Of a stretch of DNA of 64,000 nucleotides, positions 1 through 9,439 are shown in pieces. Every line of letters begins with the position of its first letter. Position 1 is the first letter of the stretch. The notes below the pieces were generated by a model, which was given only the letters and a program-made list of their open reading frames with translations, ran no database searches and had not been told where the DNA came from. The translations under genes and the position numbers were made by a program. The stretch is from an uncultured Flavobacteriaceae bacterium (GTDB lineage Bacteria; Bacteroidota; Bacteroidia; Flavobacteriales; Flavobacteriaceae): contig CANMFQ010000006.1 in the NCBI GenBank assembly GCA_947497145.1, forward strand, positions 1 to 64,000. The letters are read 5' to 3'.

Positions 1-159
1 AATTCAGCAATACTATATTCTTTCTTTAGCTCCTGCAAGGCAAACCATGTTAACCCCAGAGAATGGCTAAAATATGTCCTGAAAAATATCGCTGATTGGA
101 ATATTCAAAAACTGGATCAACTGCTACCCAACTCTTTTAAAGAAAATGCCAGCACGTAG
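1..159 (+). CDS. IS66-family transposase, C-terminal fragment cut by window edge
   Basis: An open frame enters from the left edge and ends at TAG 157-159, giving 52 residues. It contains the C-terminal signature of IS66 transposases: a segment reading NSAILYSFFSSCKANHVNP, then REWLKYVLKNIADW and an end of the type KLDQLLPNSF. This fits the small C-terminal domain that follows the DDE catalytic core in the family. The catalytic part lies outside the window, so intactness cannot be judged. The element end should lie within the next 100-150 bases, but no terminal inverted repeat can be set without the left end. The element runs toward the alpha-2-macroglobulin gene, which is on the opposite strand. 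Confidence 0.85.
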   Translation, partial: NSAILYSFFSSCKANHVNPREWLKYVLKNIADWNIQKLDQLLPNSFKENAST

Positions 160-352
160 TTGCTCGGACGGATACGTAACGAGTAACATTCTATCTTGAA
201 ACAATAACTTTTAAGTCATTTATATTCTAAAAACATAGTCTTATTCGCAAAGCACTACTACTACGTGTTTAGGCAAACCGAACAGACCAAAAATGTTAAT
301 GGCGTAATACGCTTAACGCAGACAAGTTGCTTCATCATTTGAATTTTGTTTT

Positions 353-3300
353 CTATTGTACAACCTCAACCCATTGCCCTGCGGTTCTTACGAAATAATC
401 ATAATTGTACATCGCCTCAGCTTGAACTCCTGGTAAATAATATTTCCCCAGATATGAGGCATTTAATAACACGCTGAAAGTTTTTGTTTCCTTGGGCTTC
501 ATGTCAAAATAGAAATTAACGCGATCATCACGAATATCTGTATGCGTAACCTCATTTTGCATAAAATCACCAAAATCCGTAAAACGAGTGTTCACGATTT
601 CCCATCCACTTGGAAATATTTCGCTCAAAGCTACATCTCTTAATTCATTAGGCGTAGCATTGGTTAAAGTAACCTCTGCCACAAAATCGGTACCCTGAGT
701 AAGCTTATCAATAGCCAAGCTCATACCATCTCTTCCCTTAAAAGCTGTTTGCAGGTACAAATTCTTCTGAACAGATTTTTCCTGACCAACAGCTAGTACA
801 CCTGAATTTAAAACATTAAGATAAACCACATGATTTTCTTTATTTTTTACCACGATACTATTTACACTATTTTTTACAGCTAAAGATTTACTTACCAGCG
901 TTTTTTGCGAATTTATCTGTATCAATTTACCATTTAATGCAACCTCAGCTTTAATACTTTTGCCACCTATTAGTTGAGCAAATCTTGCCATTGCTAATAA
1001 ACTATACGCTGTACTTTGAGTACTCATATATGTATTCTTTGATAAGTTTTCAGCAATAACCTTAGCCAAAGCTTGCGCTTTATCTTTGCTTTTCATTAGC
1101 ACGTAAGTTTCTAAAGCCATTGCTCTATTTCTATCAGAAGAACCATAGGTATGTTGATAATATGTACTGTTTTGATCATTCACGTTTGCACCATCTAAAA
1201 TCTTTTGCGCTACTTGAGCTTGCCCTATTGCGGCATATGCCGCTGCTAATCGAAATTTGCATTCACTTGTTAGTCCTGAAGTTTCTCGCAACCGATTCAT
1301 ACTCGCAACATCTGCATTACCCGAAAGTGCTAACGTATACAAACGATAAGCTTGTGCTAAATCTGAATTATCACCTGAACGCCATTGCTTAGCAACAGTC
1401 TGTTGATACTTAACCCAGTTTGCTTTAAATGTAATTGGCAATACATATCCTTTTTTTTCAGCTTCAAACAAAAAGTGGCCAACATAAGTAGTACCCCAAT
1501 CGTTTACAAGATTTTGACCTGGCCAATACGAAAAACCACCCTCAGAATTTTGTAAACTCCCCAAACGCTTGATAGCACTATTTATATTTTTTTGAATACG
1601 CTTTCTTCGATCCATATCCATTTCAAAAACATCAGTTAAAAAAAGTTGTGGAAATGCTCTCGAAGTAATTTGCTCAAGACAACCGTGCGGATATTGTATT
1701 AAATACTTCATTCGTCCATTAAAATTCATGGATGGAAGGGTAGAAAATTCTAGCAGTACACTATTACTCCCCTCAATTCCAAATGATTTTATATCAATCG
1801 ATTGACTAGCATTAGGTTCAAAAACAACACGCGTTGTTTCAACGCTTACAGGATTTGGGTTTACCACAGCAATAGGGATTTCAAAAGAAGCCTTTTCACC
1901 TGAACCTGAAGCTTCTACTATTACTTTTCCACTGCCTAAAAAATCAGAAACCTTAAGCTGAAAATAGGCCATTTTTTCATCTGGTTTGGTAAACGTCAAT
2001 TTTTGAGTATCTCCACCTTGAATAGTAAATGCTTTATCACGCTTAATTTTCAAGGTCACGTTCTTAACCTTTTTATCCATTGCAAAAACAGTAACTGGCA
2101 ACGTTACAATTTCTCCAGATGTTATTTTCCTTGGTAAGGAAGCTAAAATCATTAACGGTTTACGAACAGCTGTTGTTTTTTCAGCTTTGCCATAAGCCTC
2201 ATTTTCATTATCTGAAGCAACCACCATTGTACGTACCGAACCTATATATTTTGGAATCTTAATTTCATGTGATCTTTCCGCTCCTTTTTTTAAACTAAAC
2301 GGTCCTAAATATACCACCATTGGCTCAAAACGATTCGCCTTTTTATTCTTTGCTCCTGCCAGTTCTCCATCACCTCCAATGGCAAATATTTGATTTATTT
2401 TCCCTCCAAAAGCACCAATAACATCATCATATACATCCCAAGTTTTTACACCTAAGGCTTCTTTTGCGTAAAAGGTATTCCAGGGATTTGGCGTTTTAAA
2501 CCGTGTTAAATCTAAGAGACCCTCATCTACAATAGCTATACTGTACGTCATTGCCTTACCTTCTTTTTCACTTACTTTCACTGTAATTGCCTCTTCAGGC
2601 TGTAAAACTTCAGGCATATTAATAACAGGTGTCAACTTGCTCGCCTTATTTTCTACTGATATACACGTAACCCCATACATGCGAATAGGCAAATCATTTT
2701 TGGTATTAGCGTGCGGCTGTAATAAAGCAATATTGATAAATACATTGGGCGTATACAATTCAGAAACAGGAAGTTGAAATTTCGTTTCTCCTTCAACCGT
2801 TTCTACCCAAAAAGATTCTAAGACTTCGCTTCCATTTTCAACAGTTACCAGTGCTCTACTTCCAAATGAACTTGGAAAACTTACTGTGGCAGTTTCGCCT
2901 ACACTATAAGTTTCTTTATCTGTAGAAAAAACCAACATCGTAGCAGCAGACGGGTCTCCTTTTCTAGCTTTTCCTGCCCAGCCAGGCCAATCTATAAAAA
3001 TAGTTTTTCCTGTGGCATGAGATCCGTTAGGGTCTTCTACCCGAACCAAATACCTACCCCAGTCGGGATATTTCAATTCAAAATCGAAACTAGCTTCCCC
3101 ATTTACATCAGTATTAATGGTTTTTTCAAACACTGCTTCTTTATACTCACTATTACTAAATGAAGATAAATTATCAGGTGATGTATCCCACCACCATCTC
3201 CAATTTATTTTATAAACAGCTACTTTTAAATTTTTTGTAGCCTTTGGTTTTCCTTTTTTATCAACTGAAACAACTTCAAATCGGTGTTTAACATCAGTCA

Positions 3301-5884
3301 ATAACATACCCCTATTTTTATCTCCCTTAGGGGCTTTTAAACCAATATAAGTAGCATACGGAGAAAAAGGCTTCGTAAATACATCAGTACTAAAATCACC
3401 TCCATTCTCATACACCTTAGTGATAAAAGCAGTATTTAACATGCCAGGAGCCAAACTATTTAGTTGTGGTTTTAAATTAAAGCTAGCTTTACCTTCATTA
3501 TCAATTTTATCATCAAAAATAATTTGATCTTCAACCGAAAAGCTACGGGTAGGATCATCAAAAACATAACTAGGAAAAGTTTTGAATTGTGTTTTGGCGG
3601 CACTAAATTTAGCTGTAATATCTGCATGAAGGTTTCTAGCAATTGCCCCATGTAGCCATTTTACTTCCATATTACCCCTTACAGGTACTACATTAGACAA
3701 AACATCAGTATCAAAAGTTGTTTTAATTTTTAATCGATTAGGTTTTATGGCCTCAATTTTTAGTGTTTTCGTAAAAGATGCTCCACCAACCGATATCTTA
3801 GCCAACCAATTACCTGTTGGTGCATTTGCATCCGTTTTTATGTTAAAACGGAAAAAATTATCCAGTCCGTTTTTAGAAATTTCGCGATGCACTATATTAT
3901 TGTAAGGATCTAATAGTTCTAACTTTACAGGATGCCCTTCAGGAAGTTTATTGGCATTGTCATTCAACATAAAAGATAAGAAAATATCATCACCCGGCCT
4001 CCAAACTCCTCTTTCGCCAAAAATGAAACCTTTAATTCCTTTGTCTAATTTTGTACCTGAAACATTAAATTTACTTACTGAAAGTGCATTACCATCATTA
4101 AGTTTCACATAATTCTTTTGCCCATTATTCTCTATAACAGCAAAAAATGCTAATTTATCAGCATCATAAATCGCCATCCCATTGGCATCTGTGGATACCT
4201 GACCTAGTAATTGTTGTTGAAAATTATAAAATGTGACTGTAGCTCCTTCAATAGGTTTGGTAGTTAAAATATCATTAACCGCAACAAAATAGCTTTTGTT
4301 AATACCGCTTTTGATTGTAACTCCAATAGTTGTTGCTAAAACATTTAAACCGATTTTTTTGTCGTAGTAGTACGATTTGTCGCAAGGGTTGTCACGTTCA
4401 TTCCAATTGTAACCATAGTACCCTTCTTGATCATAATAATTCTCAATACCATCCCAAGAGCTATCTTCTTGCTCCTCATCAAAATTATCTTCTGTTTGAT
4501 CTTCAGCAACAGTATCAAAATTTGTCGATTCACATACATATGTACTGTAAGCTGATCTATAATTAAATTCTACCCTATAAACAGCCCCTAATTCTGGTGT
4601 GATTAAACTACTCAAATCAAGTGCATGTGCCATCCATTTTCCATGAACATTTGTGGTGCCATTTTGCAACACTAATTTTTTTCTAGCAATTGGTCTAGCT
4701 ACACTTCTCAAATTTGAAGCTCCATTGATGGAATTACTTTGTAAAAATTGAAGTATGTTATTCTCATAAATTTTAAATACAGTAACATCAACAGCGTTTA
4801 AACTTACAGTCTCAAAATTAATTTTTAAATTACTAGAGGCTGGTAAAATTGTTCCGTTAGAAAGCAGTCTTACTTGTGGCTTTAATTGCTCAAAAGCAAT
4901 ATGCTGTTGATAATTAGTTTTCAACTTATACCCCTCTTCACTTTCAACCCCTTGCAATACTTCAAGATTAACATTCCCTTTTAGGTCTTTAGAAGGGTAG
5001 ACCTTTAGTGTATTTCCCTCTATTTTATATTTAACATTAGAATCACCCTGTAAAACAACAAGTCCTTTAAAATTCTGCCCTTTTTTTAAGGGGTCAGAAA
5101 AATTAATCAATACTACTTGATCTTTTTCCTTATCTAATACAGCACTTAATACCGTAAAACTACTTTTACCCGCAATGGTAACACTACTACTTCCTGAGCT
5201 TTCAATACCAACTTTATCACCATTCCATATGATTTCTACAACGGTATCTTCATTATAGCGTTGAATACTATCAATTTTAAAATGAAACTCTTTACTGTTT
5301 TTTAAAGTTTCGTCAAACTTTACCTGTATTGGCTTGCCCTTTTGGGTGACTACTAACAATTGCTTGGCATTTTCTAATGAAAGTACATCTGCCGCAAATA
5401 ATTGACCGTTTATATATTGTTTTGATTTAGAATACGATTGCAAGCCTTCTGTAAACACATTAAATTGCTGCCGTAGCGTTTTCACTCTGAAAACCATGGT
5501 TTTCAAGTCATTAGAAATATCGTTTACAATATCAGAAAGTGCAAATTGAAATGTATACTCGGTATTTTGTTTAAAGCTCTTTTCGGGTATGAAGGCAATT
5601 GTTTTATTGTCTAGTGCTACAACCTTTCCTTTTGTACTTGGAAAAACACGAAGTAAATGAGCATCAAGCTCCTCTCCTTTTTTCCAAGATTTAACTGGTG
5701 TTTTAAGTACTACCCGAACATCACTTTGAGCAGAAATTATTCCGTGAGTCACTTCTGACACATAATCTTCAAACTTATTGAGGTTTTCAATTTCTTTAGC
5801 AACATTCAAGTTTTCTTGTTTTGGTTTACATCCAATAAGGACAAATAGCAAAAACAACAAATGAATAGTAGTTTTTATTTTCAT
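353..5884 (-). CDS. alpha-2-macroglobulin family lipoprotein (bacterial, thioester type)
   Basis: The 1843-residue protein begins with a lipoprotein signal (hydrophobic stretch, lipobox LIGC, Cys19), so it is exported and lipid-anchored. The body is a series of beta-sandwich MG-like domains with an MG2-type segment around 650-720 and a bait/A2M segment in the middle. The thioester motif CLEQ is present (Cys1402, Gln1405) inside the YPHGCLEQ signature, followed by the alpha-helical thioester domain and a C-terminal receptor-like domain. Known family role: trapping foreign proteases in the periplasm, often in partnership with the peptidoglycan synthase PBP1C. No pbpC gene is seen; directly downstream there is only a short ORF and an IS66 end. 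A possible -7 element (TAATTTTG on the minus strand, 6033-6040) would give a leader of about 140 bases. Confidence 0.93.
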   Translation of the reverse strand: MKIKTTIHLLFLLFVLIGCKPKQENLNVAKEIENLNKFEDYVSEVTHGIISAQSDVRVVLKTPVKSWKKGEELDAHLLRVFPSTKGKVVALDNKTIAFIPEKSFKQNTEYTFQFALSDIVNDISNDLKTMVFRVKTLRQQFNVFTEGLQSYSKSKQYINGQLFAADVLSLENAKQLLVVTQKGKPIQVKFDETLKNSKEFHFKIDSIQRYNEDTVVEIIWNGDKVGIESSGSSSVTIAGKSSFTVLSAVLDKEKDQVVLINFSDPLKKGQNFKGLVVLQGDSNVKYKIEGNTLKVYPSKDLKGNVNLEVLQGVESEEGYKLKTNYQQHIAFEQLKPQVRLLSNGTILPASSNLKINFETVSLNAVDVTVFKIYENNILQFLQSNSINGASNLRSVARPIARKKLVLQNGTTNVHGKWMAHALDLSSLITPELGAVYRVEFNYRSAYSTYVCESTNFDTVAEDQTEDNFDEEQEDSSWDGIENYYDQEGYYGYNWNERDNPCDKSYYYDKKIGLNVLATTIGVTIKSGINKSYFVAVNDILTTKPIEGATVTFYNFQQQLLGQVSTDANGMAIYDADKLAFFAVIENNGQKNYVKLNDGNALSVSKFNVSGTKLDKGIKGFIFGERGVWRPGDDIFLSFMLNDNANKLPEGHPVKLELLDPYNNIVHREISKNGLDNFFRFNIKTDANAPTGNWLAKISVGGASFTKTLKIEAIKPNRLKIKTTFDTDVLSNVVPVRGNMEVKWLHGAIARNLHADITAKFSAAKTQFKTFPSYVFDDPTRSFSVEDQIIFDDKIDNEGKASFNLKPQLNSLAPGMLNTAFITKVYENGGDFSTDVFTKPFSPYATYIGLKAPKGDKNRGMLLTDVKHRFEVVSVDKKGKPKATKNLKVAVYKINWRWWWDTSPDNLSSFSNSEYKEAVFEKTINTDVNGEASFDFELKYPDWGRYLVRVEDPNGSHATGKTIFIDWPGWAGKARKGDPSAATMLVFSTDKETYSVGETATVSFPSSFGSRALVTVENGSEVLESFWVETVEGETKFQLPVSELYTPNVFINIALLQPHANTKNDLPIRMYGVTCISVENKASKLTPVINMPEVLQPEEAITVKVSEKEGKAMTYSIAIVDEGLLDLTRFKTPNPWNTFYAKEALGVKTWDVYDDVIGAFGGKINQIFAIGGDGELAGAKNKKANRFEPMVVYLGPFSLKKGAERSHEIKIPKYIGSVRTMVVASDNENEAYGKAEKTTAVRKPLMILASLPRKITSGEIVTLPVTVFAMDKKVKNVTLKIKRDKAFTIQGGDTQKLTFTKPDEKMAYFQLKVSDFLGSGKVIVEASGSGEKASFEIPIAVVNPNPVSVETTRVVFEPNASQSIDIKSFGIEGSNSVLLEFSTLPSMNFNGRMKYLIQYPHGCLEQITSRAFPQLFLTDVFEMDMDRRKRIQKNINSAIKRLGSLQNSEGGFSYWPGQNLVNDWGTTYVGHFLFEAEKKGYVLPITFKANWVKYQQTVAKQWRSGDNSDLAQAYRLYTLALSGNADVASMNRLRETSGLTSECKFRLAAAYAAIGQAQVAQKILDGANVNDQNSTYYQHTYGSSDRNRAMALETYVLMKSKDKAQALAKVIAENLSKNTYMSTQSTAYSLLAMARFAQLIGGKSIKAEVALNGKLIQINSQKTLVSKSLAVKNSVNSIVVKNKENHVVYLNVLNSGVLAVGQEKSVQKNLYLQTAFKGRDGMSLAIDKLTQGTDFVAEVTLTNATPNELRDVALSEIFPSGWEIVNTRFTDFGDFMQNEVTHTDIRDDRVNFYFDMKPKETKTFSVLLNASYLGKYYLPGVQAEAMYNYDYFVRTAGQWVEVVQ

Positions 5885-6088
5885 AAAAATGTTTTTAAAA
5901 GAAATATTAGAGCGCTTAAACTAAAAAACATACCAGATGTAAAGCCGCAACTAGCCTATATATTATGAGAACGAAACCACGGATTAATTATTACTAACTA
6001 GTGCCTGATAGTGAAGCCTTAATGAATTAATTCAAAATTACAACGAATTTTTAACTATAAAATCATTTCTAGAAGCACATTAAAAAAC

Positions 6089-7663
6089 CTATTTTGAAGG
6101 AACATTACCAATAGCACCTACTGCAACTTTTATCAACTGTTTTTTTGAGCCACGTTTGGCATAAAATAAAAGCTGGTTTGCAGCACTGTTAACCAAGGGC
6201 TTTGAAACCATTATTGGCAAACGCACCTCTTTGTCATCAATTAGTTTCTTGTATGACAGGTTTCCTGTAGCATCTATTTTTAGCACAAACATGTTTGGAT
6301 TTCTGCTATATCCTTGCTTAAAAGCAATGCGCTGTTTTCCTAACTTCTGTGGGTTTTCTCCTGAATTAATAAAGAAATACATCCCTTCGCCATGACCAAA
6401 AGCGGTATAAGAAGCATAAGCGGCATCGCCTTTTGTTACTTCTGTTTTATTGATATTTCTCGCCCATTCCATAGTACCAGAAGCATTGAGTTTTGCGCAA
6501 ACAATATCATTATAATGATACTTATTGATGCTTTCTGAGCCATTACCTTTATAATTTTCTCCTTGAGTAACAAAGTACTCTTCAGCACTAAAAATGATGT
6601 TATTTTTTGGGGTAATATAAATAGCTTTAAAAATGAGGTTTTTTATTTCAGCATCAACATCTCGACCAAATTTATCAATCATAAATTGTGCTGAAAATGG
6701 GTTGTATTTTTTACTTTCAATGGCCAACGAAGCTGCATTCAATTTAAAATGTACCAATCCATTATATCGATTATCTTTTCTGTCTGCGTAAAACCCTACT
6801 ACTAAAAGCTTGTCTGCTGTTAAAATTGGCTTTAACGATTCGGGAAATTTTCCTGCGTCGTTAAATTGTTGCGTTTGATAACCGTCGTTTGAAATACGGA
6901 CTAATTCATATTGAAAACGCCTTTCTTTAGCCTCAAACCGCTTTTTCTTAAAAAACGCCTTTCCCATAAAATAGACGGTTTTAAAATCTTTTGCTACTTC
7001 AATATGTTCAAAAGCATAATTTTTATCTACTGTTTGCGCTGTGAAATCGTAGGTCAATTTTTGTTCTAAATCTGTACCAAACAAATACATGCTATACTTC
7101 TCCTCTTTCCCTAATCGATGTTGTACCGTAATAGCAAAGGCTGATTTATTGGTGTTAAAATGAACAGCCGTAGAAAACCCATTGTCAAAATTTCGGTTGT
7201 ATTTATTTACTGCCAGCGGATTTGACACTTCTTTTGAAGCTATAGAAAGTAGTGTTTTTTCACTAAATTCAAAATCACCCAATGCACTTTGATGTACTAC
7301 ATATTGATATGCTTTCTCATCATCATTATACTTTAGTTCGAGTAAATACAGCTGTCCGTTTTTTATAAAACCATCTACCATATACTGGCCAGCATATTTG
7401 TTATTGTAGTCTTCAATCAAATTTAAATTGGCATCATACATTTCTATAAAATGCCCTTTTGGTCGCAATGGCATGCCTCCATAATAGGTGCGCACAATCA
7501 CAGTTCTACCATTGTCTGCACCACTAATATTAAGCACGGTTGAATATTTGTATCTATCAGAATAATTCTTTCCAAGGCTATAATTAACGGGAATTTCTTG
7601 TGCCTTTACTGTTAAAAAAAAGGCAAGAAAAAGTAGGAGCGACATGCTCTTTGTAATGGTCAT
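6089..7663 (-). CDS. exported protein of unknown function
   Basis: This 524-residue protein has a clear Sec signal peptide (MTITKSMSLLLFLAFFLTVKAQ-type, cleavage after about residue 21). The rest is rich in beta-strand-like alternating segments with no membrane helix, and could be a beta-propeller or similar exported repeat fold; no catalytic motif was recognised. The gene follows the crotonase gene on the same strand with 23 bases between them, so it is probably cotranscribed with it, although an exported protein next to a cytoplasmic CoA enzyme gives no clear functional link. I do not recognise the family. Confidence 0.8.
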   Translation of the reverse strand: MTITKSMSLLLFLAFFLTVKAQEIPVNYSLGKNYSDRYKYSTVLNISGADNGRTVIVRTYYGGMPLRPKGHFIEMYDANLNLIEDYNNKYAGQYMVDGFIKNGQLYLLELKYNDDEKAYQYVVHQSALGDFEFSEKTLLSIASKEVSNPLAVNKYNRNFDNGFSTAVHFNTNKSAFAITVQHRLGKEEKYSMYLFGTDLEQKLTYDFTAQTVDKNYAFEHIEVAKDFKTVYFMGKAFFKKKRFEAKERRFQYELVRISNDGYQTQQFNDAGKFPESLKPILTADKLLVVGFYADRKDNRYNGLVHFKLNAASLAIESKKYNPFSAQFMIDKFGRDVDAEIKNLIFKAIYITPKNNIIFSAEEYFVTQGENYKGNGSESINKYHYNDIVCAKLNASGTMEWARNINKTEVTKGDAAYASYTAFGHGEGMYFFINSGENPQKLGKQRIAFKQGYSRNPNMFVLKIDATGNLSYKKLIDDKEVRLPIMVSKPLVNSAANQLLFYAKRGSKKQLIKVAVGAIGNVPSK

Positions 7664-7686
7664 AAGTAGGTTTTTAGGACAATATG

Positions 7687-8469
7687 CTATTTCCCTGGGA
7701 AATTTGCCTGTCGCTTTTCTAAAAAGGCGGTTGTACCTTCTTTAAAATCTGCGGTGCCAAAACATTGACCAAAAGCGTCAATCTCAGATGCATATCCGTT
7801 ACTATCATTCTTAAAACCAGCATTTACCGCTTTTATTGCATAACTAATAGCTACAGATGAGTTATTGGCTATTTTATTAGCTATTTTTTGGCAAAAATCA
7901 AGCAGTTCTTCTTGAGGTACAATGTGGTTTACAAGGCCATATGATAAGGCACGGCTGGCATCAATCATCCCTGCGGTCATTATCAACTCCATTGCTCTAC
8001 CTTTACCAATTAACTGTGGCAAGCGCTGTGTACCTCCATAACCCGGAATCACCCCCAAAGAAACCTCAGGAAGCCCCATACGGGCATTATGACTCGCTAC
8101 ACGAAAATGACATGCCATCGCCAACTCTAACCCCCCTCCAAGGGCAAAACCATTAACAGCCCCTATAACGGGTTTCGAAAGGTTTTCAATTAAATCAAAT
8201 AATATTTTTTGTCCTTTAGCTGCTAATTTACCGCCTTCTTTAACCGAAAAATCGGCAAATTCGGCAATATCGGCACCAGCAACAAAAGCCTTTTCTCCGC
8301 TACCCGTAAGGATAATAACTTTAATTTCTTGCTCCTTTTCTAAGGCTTTAAATGCATGGCTAAGCTCTGCAATTGTATCCTTATTAAGGGCATTTAGTTT
8401 ATTGGGTCTATTAATGGTAATTGTTGCTGTTGGTTTTTTACCGTCTACCAAAATGTTGTTGTAATTCAT
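7687..8469 (-). CDS. enoyl-CoA hydratase/isomerase (crotonase family)
   Basis: At 260 residues it has the normal length of a crotonase. The oxyanion-hole segment GADIAEFADF (near residue 65), the glycine-rich helix ALGGGLELAMACHFR with the first catalytic glutamate, and the second active-site segment LPEVSLGVIPGYGGTQRL with the second glutamate are all visible, so it should hydrate a trans-2-enoyl-CoA to the 3-hydroxyacyl-CoA. The closest functional classes are short-chain enoyl-CoA hydratase and 3-hydroxybutyryl-CoA dehydratase; the exact substrate cannot be read from the sequence. It lies between the PhzF-like gene upstream (39 bases) and the exported unknown gene downstream. Confidence 0.93.
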   Translation of the reverse strand: MNYNNILVDGKKPTATITINRPNKLNALNKDTIAELSHAFKALEKEQEIKVIILTGSGEKAFVAGADIAEFADFSVKEGGKLAAKGQKILFDLIENLSKPVIGAVNGFALGGGLELAMACHFRVASHNARMGLPEVSLGVIPGYGGTQRLPQLIGKGRAMELIMTAGMIDASRALSYGLVNHIVPQEELLDFCQKIANKIANNSSVAISYAIKAVNAGFKNDSNGYASEIDAFGQCFGTADFKEGTTAFLEKRQANFPGK

Positions 8470-8508
8470 AGTTTGTTGTTTTAGTAACTGTTTAGTGTTT
8501 TACCGTCT

Positions 8509-9426
8509 TTAAACATGCCATAACCCTTCAGATACAGGTACTACCTGACCACCTACATGCAAGGTATATAGTGTTTCATTTCGTTCTCCGTCCAAATATA
8601 AAATAGATTTTCTTCCCATTTCATACCCTTGCTCCACTACTACCGATTGCTTTGTGTGTTGCTGTTTTAACAAATATGCCAAAAAACACCCATTGGCACT
8701 GCCTGTTGCAGCATCTTCCCAAATTTTATCGTCTTCTAAAGCAAACATTCTGGCATGAAAATCTGTATGCTTCTCTTCCGTCTCTTGCGTTACAAAAAAC
8801 AATGAGGTGGTTAATGCTCTAGCGTTATTGTCTTTGTGTAATTGTTCTTGCCGTAAAAACGTACTCACCTTAGCATCATTTAATTGAAGGTTTTGAATAC
8901 TCTGTAAATCCTTTAAAAAAATTATGAGATACGGCAAGCCTGTGTTCACTTCCTCAATAGGCATTGAAACGACTAGCTTATCAACAGGAATATCACATGC
9001 ATTGGCCAGTTTTTCTGCACTATACGTATTTCCAAAACTGGGTTGCGTTTGTTGCATGGTAAACCGACTTTCATTTAGTGCCGACACATTACTTATAGCA
9101 ACAGGAATATCACCCTGTTTCACCCTAAGAACAATGGTATTTTTGGCAGATTGGTCAATATACTTCGCAATAATATAAGCAGTACCTAAACTAGGGTGTC
9201 CGGCAAAAGGCACTTCGTATTCGGTTGTAAATATTCGTACGCCATAACTTCCATCATCTTCAATACTCCGTATGAAGGTGCTTTCGGCAAAGTTGATTTC
9301 TTTGGTAATAGCTAACATTTGTGCACTAGATAATTGCTCCTCTAAATCAAAAAAAACAGCTAGCTGATTACCGCTATACTTTTGTTGTGCAAAGACATCT
9401 ACTATGTAAAACTTTAAAGTGAGCAT
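8509..9426 (-). CDS. PhzF family isomerase/epimerase
   Basis: The 305-residue protein has the two-lobed diaminopimelate-epimerase-like fold of the PhzF family. Seen are the N-terminal FYIVDVFAQQKYSGNQLAV segment, the catalytic glutamate in NFAESTFI, the AGHPSLGTAY loop, and the C-terminal ATGSANGCFLAYLL segment. PhzF in phenazine makers isomerises trans-2,3-dihydro-3-hydroxyanthranilate, but no other phenazine gene is present, so a role in phenazine synthesis is not supported; most homologues are of unknown substrate. The ATG start is 13 bases from the stop of the sensor kinase gene, suggesting one transcript. Confidence 0.9.
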   Translation of the reverse strand: MLTLKFYIVDVFAQQKYSGNQLAVFFDLEEQLSSAQMLAITKEINFAESTFIRSIEDDGSYGVRIFTTEYEVPFAGHPSLGTAYIIAKYIDQSAKNTIVLRVKQGDIPVAISNVSALNESRFTMQQTQPSFGNTYSAEKLANACDIPVDKLVVSMPIEEVNTGLPYLIIFLKDLQSIQNLQLNDAKVSTFLRQEQLHKDNNARALTTSLFFVTQETEEKHTDFHARMFALEDDKIWEDAATGSANGCFLAYLLKQQHTKQSVVVEQGYEMGRKSILYLDGERNETLYTLHVGGQVVPVSEGLWHV

Positions 9427-9439
9427 ACTGCTATTCTAT

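Noticed and set aside
160-300. Defining exact IS66 terminal inverted repeat
   Set aside because: The left end of the element is outside the window, so no pair can be compared; short matches in this stretch are too weak.
8509-9426. Phenazine biosynthesis cluster
   Set aside because: Only a PhzF-like gene is present; no phzA-E or phzG neighbours, and PhzF homologues are widespread outside phenazine makers.
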